Positions 56,901-64,000 of a DNA stretch of 64,000 nt are shown piece after piece. Numbering within the stretch: position 1 is the first letter of the stretch; every line of letters starts with the position of its first letter. The DNA comes from Pomphorhynchus laevis (taxonomy: Eukaryota > Acanthocephala > Palaeacanthocephala > Echinorhynchida > Pomphorhynchidae): assembly GCA_012934845.2 (NCBI GenBank), contig WNNJ02002847.1, positions 124,001 through 188,000 on the forward strand, given 5' to 3'. The translations under genes and the position numbers were made by a program. Under the pieces are notes generated by a model. It made no database searches. It saw only the letters and a program-made list of their open reading frames with translations, and was not told the origin of the DNA.

Positions 56901-59900
56901 GTTTCGACTGCTTTTGTGATAACTATAAAGACACCAGCAATTCCTCACGATGCTAAACAAAACTCAGGTGCAGAAAGCGTTTTTAGTGGCTTGTTGCGTG
57001 TGTAGACCTTCTAGTTATTCTTTATATGCACAAATGCGTATCCGTTGGTTACGAGGGCACTGAATTTCTCACAGGATTCCGAAAGGAATACGTTTTTTAT
57101 AAATTGCTTATGCGAAAAATCGCTTGTAACTGTGGTCCAGGAGCCTAAACAGGCTACTATTGATTTTAAATCCATATGAGTTGCTACAAAAATGGACTTC
57201 GATCATCAGCTCCATCAGTCTAATGTATCACTCCGAGACGCCCCAAACCACCCAGCAGTCATCGTCAGTCGGATGAAGTGGTTAGGGTGCGTTTCGACTG
57301 CTTTTGTGATAACTATAAAGACACCAGCAATTCCTCACGATGCTAAACAAAACTCAGGTGCAAAAAGCGTTTTTACTGGCATGTTGCGTGTGTAGACCTT
57401 CTAGTATTCTTTATCTGCACAAATGCGTATCCGTTGGTTACGAGGGCACTGAATTTCTCACAGGATTCCGAAAGGAATACGTTTTTTATAAATTGGTAAT
57501 GCGAAAAATCGCTTGTAACTGTGGTCCAGGTGCCTAAACAGGCTACTATTGATTTTAAATCCATATGAGTTGCTACAAAAATGGACTTCGATCATCAGCT
57601 CCATCAGTCTTATGTATCACTCCGAGACGCCCCAAACCACCCATCAGTCAACGTCAGTTAGATGAAGTGGTTAGGGTTCGTTTCGACTGCTTTTGTGATA
57701 ACTATAAAGACACCAGCAATTCCTCACGATGCTAAACAAAACTCAGGTGCAGAAAGCGTTTTTAGTGGCTTGTTGCGTGTGTAGACCTTCTAGTTATTCT
57801 TTATATGCACAAATACGTATCCGTTGGTTACGAGGGCACTGAATGTCTCACAGGATTCCGAAAGGAATACGTTTTTTATAAATTGGTAATGCGAAAAATC
57901 GCTTGTAACTGTGGTCCAGGAGCCTAAACAGGCTACTATTGATTTTAAATCCATATGAATTGCTACAAAACTGGACTTCGATCATCAGCTCCATCAGTCT
58001 AATGTATCACTCCGAGCCGCCCCAAACCACCCAGCAGTCATCGTCAGTCGGATGAAGTGGTTAGGGTGCGTTTCGACTGCTTTTGTGATAACTATAAAGA
58101 CACCAGCAATTCCTCACGATGCTAAACAAAACTCAGGTGCAGAAAGCGTTTTTACTGGCTTGTTGCGTGTGTAGCCCTTCTAGTTATTCTTTATATGCAC
58201 AAATGCGTATCCGTTGGTTGCGAGGGCACTGAATTTCTCACAGGATTCAGGAAGGAATACGGTTTTTTGTAAATTGGTAATGCGAAAAATCGCTTGTAAC
58301 TGTGGTCCAGGAGCCTAAACAGGCTACTATTGATTTTAAATCCATATGAGTTGCTACAAAACTGGACTTCGATCATCAGCTCCATCAGTCTAATGTATCA
58401 CTCCGAGACGCCCCAAACCACCCAGCAGTCATCGTCAGTCGGATGAAGTGGTTAGGGTGCGTTTCGACTGCTTTTGTGATAACTATAAAGACACCAGCAA
58501 TTCCTCACGATGCTAAACAAAACTCAGGTGCAAAAAGCGTTTTTACTGGCATTGTTGCGTGTGTAGACCTTCTAGTTATTCTTTATATGCACAAATGCGT
58601 ATCCGTTGGTTACGAGGGCACTGAATTTCTCACAGGATTCCGAAAGGAATACGTTTTTTATAAATTGGTAATGCGAAAAATCGCTTGTAACTGTGGTCCA
58701 GGAGCCTAAACAGGCTACTATTGATTTTAAATCCATATGAGTTGCTACAAAAATGGACTTCGATCATCAGCTCCATCAGTCTAATGTATCACTCCGAGAC
58801 GCCCCTAAACCACCCAGCAGTCATCGTCAGTCGGATGAAGTGGTTAGGGTGCGTTTCGACTGCTTTTGTGATAACTATAAAGACACCAGCAATGCCTCAC
58901 GATGCTAAACAAAACTCAGGTGCAAAAAGCGTTTTTACTGGCATGTTGCGTGTGTAGACCTTCTAGTTATTCTTTATATGCACAAATGCGTATCCGTTGG
59001 TTACGAGGGCACTGAATTTCTCACAGGATTCCGAAAGGAATACGTTTTTTATAAATTGGTAATGCGAAAAATCGCTTGTAACTGTGGTCCAGGTGCCTAA
59101 ACAGGCTACTATTGATTTTAAATCCATATGAGTTGCTACAAAACTGGACTTCGATCATCAGCTCCATCAGTCTAATGTATCACTCCGAGACGCCCCAAAC
59201 CACCCAGCAGTCATCGTCAGTTGGATGAAGTGGTTAGGGTGCGTTTCGACTGCTTTTGTGATAACTATAAAGACACCAGCAATTCCTCACGATGCTAAAC
59301 AAAACTCAGGTGCAGAAAGCGTTTTTAGTGGCTTGTTGCGTGTGTAGACCTTCTAGTTATTCTTTATATGCACAAATGCGTATCCGTTGGTTACGAGGGC
59401 ACTGAATTTCTCACAGGATTCCGAAAGGAATACGTTTTTTATAAATTGGTAATGCGAAAAATCGCTTGTAACTGTGGTCCAGGAGCCTAAACAGGCTACT
59501 ATTGATTTTAAATCCATATGAGTTGCTACAAAACTGGACTTCGATCATCAGCTCCATCAGTCTAATGTATCACTCCGAGACGCCCCAAACCACCCAGCAG
59601 TCATCGTCAGTCGGATGAAGTGGTTAGGGTGCGTTTCGACTGCTTTTGTGATAACTATAAAGACACCAGCAATTCCTCACGATGCTAAACAAAACTCAGG
59701 TGCAGAAAGCGTTTTTACTGGCTTGTTGCGTGTGTAGACCTTCTAGTTATTCTTTATATGCACAAATGCGTATCCGTTGGGTTACGAGGGCACTGAATTT
59801 CTCACAGGATTCCGAAAGGAATACGTTTTTATAAATTGGTAATGCGAAAAATCGCTTGTAACTGTGGTCCAGGAGCCTAAACAGGCTACTATTGATTTTA

Positions 59901-62900
59901 AATCCATATGAGTTGCTACAAAACTGGACTTCGATCATCAGCTCCATCAGTCTAATGTATCACTCCGAGACGCCCCAAACCACCCAGCAGTCATCGTCAG
60001 TCGGATGAAGTGGTTAGGGTGCGTTTCGACTGCTTTTGTGATAACTATAAAGACACCAGCAATTCCTCACGATGCTAAACAAAACTCAGGTGCAGAAAGC
60101 GTTTTTACTGGCTTGTTGCGTGTGTAGACCTTCTAGTTATTCTTTATATGCACAAATGCGTATCCGTTGGTTACGAGGGCACTGAATTTCTCACAGGATT
60201 CCGAAAGGAATACGTTTTTTATAAATTGGTAATGCGAAAAATCGCTTGTAACTGTGGTCCAGGAGCCTAAACAGGCTACTATTGATTTTAAATCCATATG
60301 AGTTGCTACAAAACTGGACTTCGATCATCAGCTCCATCAGTCTAATGTATCACTCCGAGACGCCCCAAACCACCCAGCAGTCATCGTCAGTCGGATGAAG
60401 TGGTTAGGGTGCGTTTCGACTGCTTTTGTGATAACTATAAAGACACCAGCAATTCCTCACGATGCTAAACAAAACTCAGGTGCAGAAAGCGTTTTTACTG
60501 GCTTGTTGCGTGTGTAGACCTTCTAGTTATTCTTTATATGCACAAATGCGTATCCGTTGGTTACGAGGGCACTGAATTTCTCACAGGATTCCGAAAGGAA
60601 TACGTTTTTTATAAATTGGTAATGCGAAAAATCGCTTGTAACTGTGGTCCAGGAGCCTAAACAGGCTACTATTGATTTTAAATCCATATGAGTTGCTACA
60701 AAACTGGACTTCGATCATCAGCTCCATCAGTCTAATGTATCACTCCGAGACGCCCCAAACCACCCAGCAGTCATCGTCAGTCGGATGAAGTGGTTAGGGT
60801 GCGTTTCGACTGCTTTTGTGATAACTATAAAGACACCAGCAATTCCTCACGATGCTAAACAAAACTCAGGTGCAGAAAGCGTTTTTACTGGCTTGTTGCG
60901 TGTGTAGACCTTCTAGTTATTCTTTATATGCACAAATGCGTATCCGTTGGTTACGAGGGCACTGAATTTCTCACAGGATTCCGAAAGGAATACGTTTTTT
61001 ATAAATTGGTAATGCGAAAAATCGCTTGTAACTGTGGTCCAGGAGCCTAAACAGGCTACTATTGATTTTAAATCCATATGAGTTGCTACAAAACTGGACT
61101 TCGATCATCAGCTCCATCAGTCTAATGTATCACTCCGAGACGCCCCAAACCACCCAGCAGTCATCGTCAGTCGGATGAAGTGGTTAGGGTGCGTTTCGAC
61201 TGCTTTTGTGATAACTATAAAGACACCAGCAATTCCTCACGATGCTAAACAAAACTCAGGTGCAGAAAGCGTTTTTACTGGCTTGTTGCGTGTGTAGACC
61301 TTCTAGTTATTCTTTATATGCACAAATGCGTATCCGTTGGTTACGAGGGCACTGAATTTCTCACAGGATTCCGAAAGGAATACGTTTTTTATAAATTGGT
61401 AATGCGAAAAATCGCTTGTAACTGTGGTCCAGGAGCCTAAACAGGCTACTATTGATTTTAAATCCATATGAGTTGCTACAAAACTGGACTTCGATCATCA
61501 GCTCCATCAGTCTAATGTATCACTCCGAGACGCCCCAAACCACCCAGCAGTCATCGTCAGTCGGATGAAGTGGTTAGGGTGCGTTTCGACTGCTTTTGTG
61601 ATAACTATAAAGACACCAGCAATTCCTCACGATGCTAAACAAAACTCAGGTGCAGAAAGCGTTTTTACTGGCTTGTTGCGTGTGTAGACCTTCTAGTTAT
61701 TCTTTATATGCACAAATGCGTATCCGTTGGTTACGAGGGCACTGAATTTCTCACAGGATTCCGAAAGGAATACGTTTTTTATAAATTGGTAATGCGAAAA
61801 ATCGCTTGTAACTGTGGTCCAGGAGCCTAAACAGGCTACTATTGATTTTAAATCCATATGAGTTGCTACAAAACTGGACTTCGATCATCAGCTCCATCAG
61901 TCTAATGTATCACTCCGAGACGCCCCAAACCACCCAGCAGTCATCGTCAGTCGGATGAAGTGGTTAGGGTGCGTTTCGACTGCTTTTGTGATAACTATAA
62001 AGACACCAGCAATTCCTCACGATGCTAAACAAAACTCAGGTGCAGAAAGCGTTTTTACTGGCTTGTTGCGTGTGTAGACCTTCTAGTTATTCTTTATATG
62101 CACAAATGCGTATCCGTTGGTTACGAGGGCACTGAATTTCTCACAGGATTCCGAAAGGAATACGTTTTTTATAAATTGGTAATGCGAAAAATCGCTTGTA
62201 ACTGTGGTCCAGGAGCCTAAACAGGCTACTATTGATTTTAAATCCATATGAGTTGCTACAAAACTGGACTTCGATCATCAGCTCCATCAGTCTAATGTAT
62301 CACTCCGAGACGCCCCAAACCACCCAGCAGTCATCGTCAGTCGGATGAAGTGGTTAGGGTGCGTTTCGACTGCTTTTGTGATAACTATAAAGACACCAGC
62401 AATTCCTCACGATGCTAAACAAAACTCAGGTGCAGAAAGCGTTTTTACTGGCTTGTTGCGTGTGTAGACCTTCTAGTTATTCTTTATATGCACAAATGCG
62501 TATCCGTTGGTTACGAGGGCACTGAATTTCTCACAGGATTCCGAAAGGAATACGTTTTTTATAAATTGGTAATGCGAAAAATCGCTTGTAACTGTGGTCC
62601 AGGAGCCTAAACAGGCTACTATTGATTTTAAATCCATATGAATTGCTACAAAACTGGACTTCGATCATCAGCTCCATCAGTCTAATGTATCACTCCGAGC
62701 CGCCCCAAACCACCCAGCAGTCATCGTCAGTCGGATGAAGTGGTTAGGGTGCGTTTCGACTGCTTTTGTGATAACTATAAAGACACCAGCAATTCCTCAC
62801 GATGCTAAACAAAACTCAGGTGCAGAAAGCTTTTTTACTGGCTTGTTGCGTGTGTTGCCCTTCTAGTTATTCTTTATATGCACAAATGCGTATCCGTGGG

Positions 62901-64000
62901 TTGCGAGGGCACTGAATTTCTCACAGGATTCAGGAAGGAATACGGTTTTTTGTAAATTGGTAATGCGAAAAATCGCTTGTAACTGTGGTCCAGGAGCCTA
63001 AACAGGCTACTATTGATTTTAAATCCATATGAGTTGCTACAAAACTGGACTTCGATCATCAGCTCCATCAGTCTAATGTATCACTCCGAGACGCCCCAAA
63101 CCACCCAGCAGTCATCGTCAGTCGGATGAAGTGGTTAGGGTGCGTTTCTACTGCTTTTGTGATAACTATAAAGACACCAGCAATGCCTCACGATGCTAAA
63201 CAAAACTCAGGTGCAAAAAGCGTTTTTACTGGCATGTTGCGTGTGTAGACCTTCTAGTTATTCTTTATATGCACAAATGCGTATCCGTTGGTTACGAGGG
63301 CACTGAATTTCTCACAGGATTCCGAAAGGAATACGTTTTTTTATAAATTGGTAATGCGAAAAATCGCTTGTAACTGTGGTCCAGGAGCCTAAACAGGCTA
63401 CTATTGATTTTAAATCCATATGAGTTGCTACAAAACTGGACTTCGATCATCAGCTCCATCAGTCTTATGTATCACTCCGAGACGCCCCAAACCACCCAGC
63501 AGTCATCGTCAGTCGGATGAAGTGGTTAGGGTGCGTTTCGACTGCTTTTGTGATAACTATAAAGACACCAGCAATGCCTCACGATGCTAAACAAAACTCA
63601 GGTGCAAAAAGCGTTTTTACTGGCATGTTGCGTGTGTAGACCTTCTAGTTATTCTTTATATGCACAAATGCGTATCCGTGGGTTACGAGGGCACTGAATT
63701 TCTCACAGGATTCCGAAAGGAATACGTTTTTTATAAATTGGTAGTGCGAAAAATCGCTTGTAACTGTGGTCCAGGAGCCTAAACAGGCTACTATTGATTT
63801 TAAATCCATATGAGTTGCTACAAAAATGGACTTCGATCATCAGCTCCATCAGTCTAATGTATCACTTCGAGACGCCCCGAACCACCCAGCAGTCATCGTC
63901 AGTCGGATGAAGTGGTTAGGGTGCGTTTCGACTGCTTTTGTGATAACTATAAAGACACCAGCAATGCCTCACGATGCTAAACAAAACTCAGGTGCAAAAA
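53979..64000 (+). repeat. Satellite array, 390-bp monomers
   Basis: About 25-26 head-to-tail monomers run to the window edge. Landmarks such as CGCCCCAAACCACCCAGCAG recur at 59191, 59581, 59971 and 60361, giving 390 bases. The monomer holds TAAATCCATATGAGTTGCTA, the hairpin AGCCTAAACAGGCT and a second, longer hairpin (see findings). The left part has trimeric higher-order repeats; about 59890-62620 looks homogeneous. Open frames of 60-88 codons in the monomers are not supported as genes. Confidence 0.95.
59597..59643 (-). ncRNA. Hammerhead-like hairpin in the satellite monomer (example copy)
   Basis: The arms GCAGTC and GACTGC enclose, on the minus strand, GAAAC at one side and CTGACGA at the other. 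Diverged relatives at 51630-51677 (GGCAGCC/GGCTGCC) and 52189-52237 (GGCAAC/GTTGCC, with an exact CTGATGA and GAAA) keep pairing with different bases. The space for a stem I is only a few bases, so a normal hammerhead fold is not complete. Confidence 0.4.

Noticed and set aside
54462-58957. Repeated 60-88 codon open frames in satellite monomers
   Set aside because: They recur because the monomer recurs and 390 is a multiple of three; variants break them freely, and there is no start context, motif or compositional sign of coding.

Overview
The window is eukaryotic, AT-rich and almost entirely repetitive. I find no convincing host gene, rRNA or tRNA gene, CRISPR array or bacterial-type operon. 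It reads as a transposon graveyard next to a large satellite array. The non-LTR elements (RTE, CR1, L2-like and restriction-nuclease types), two kinds of Penelope-like element and hammerhead-ribozyme sequences suggest an AT-rich invertebrate. The CR1 and RTE proteins look flatworm- or trematode-like to me, but the species cannot be fixed from the sequence alone.

Layout. 1-5.6 kb: AT-rich DNA with a decayed hammerhead and an approximately 1.9 kb element bounded by 56-bp inverted repeats. 5.6-7.7 kb: a 5'-truncated RTE LINE (minus strand) between perfect 16-bp target-site duplications. 9.9-12.8 kb: a broken LINE with a restriction-like endonuclease. 16-19.5 kb (minus) and 20.4-22.2 kb (plus): two copies of one L2/CR1-group LINE, with further LINE remnants at 20.1-20.4 and 22.2-23.3 kb. 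24-28 kb: simple and tandem repeats and Penelope-type termini.

28.3-34.6 kb holds the most striking object. It is a LINE with an N-terminal PHD finger, a reverse transcriptase (YLDD), a zinc knuckle and a restriction-like endonuclease, followed on the same strand by an approximately 350-residue ubiquitin-specific protease domain (peptidase C19) that still has its Cys, Asp, zinc-ribbon and His boxes, then a lysine-rich tail. Three breaks interrupt this copy: a one-base shift at a C run, one in-frame TAA, and a frame change near an ATGA overlap. Its 5' region carries nested tandem duplications. I know of LINEs that carry Ulp1-type or OTU-type cysteine proteases, but not of one carrying a USP.

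36.9-40.2 kb: a fossil Ty3/gypsy-type LTR retroelement. 41.0-44.7 kb: 177-bp inverted repeats around a CR1 LINE and other fragments. 44.7-45.9 kb: a very decayed LINE. 46.5-49.5 kb: a Penelope-like element whose nuclease remnant lies N-terminal to the RT, as in Naiads. Its YIDD motif was hit by a 523-bp insertion with two hammerhead motifs 311 bp apart and a 42-bp target duplication, a retrozyme-like element. 50.4-51.5 kb: long hairpins and a second, canonical Penelope-like fragment with a C-terminal GIY-YIG nuclease.

51.6-64 kb is satellite DNA of 390-bp monomers. Diverged relatives come first, then a continuous array from about 53,979 to the window end, with trimeric higher-order structure in its left part, a block of near-identical monomers, and a 12-monomer-scale duplication. 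A hairpin in the monomer keeps its pairing across diverged copies and resembles a hammerhead core on the minus strand.
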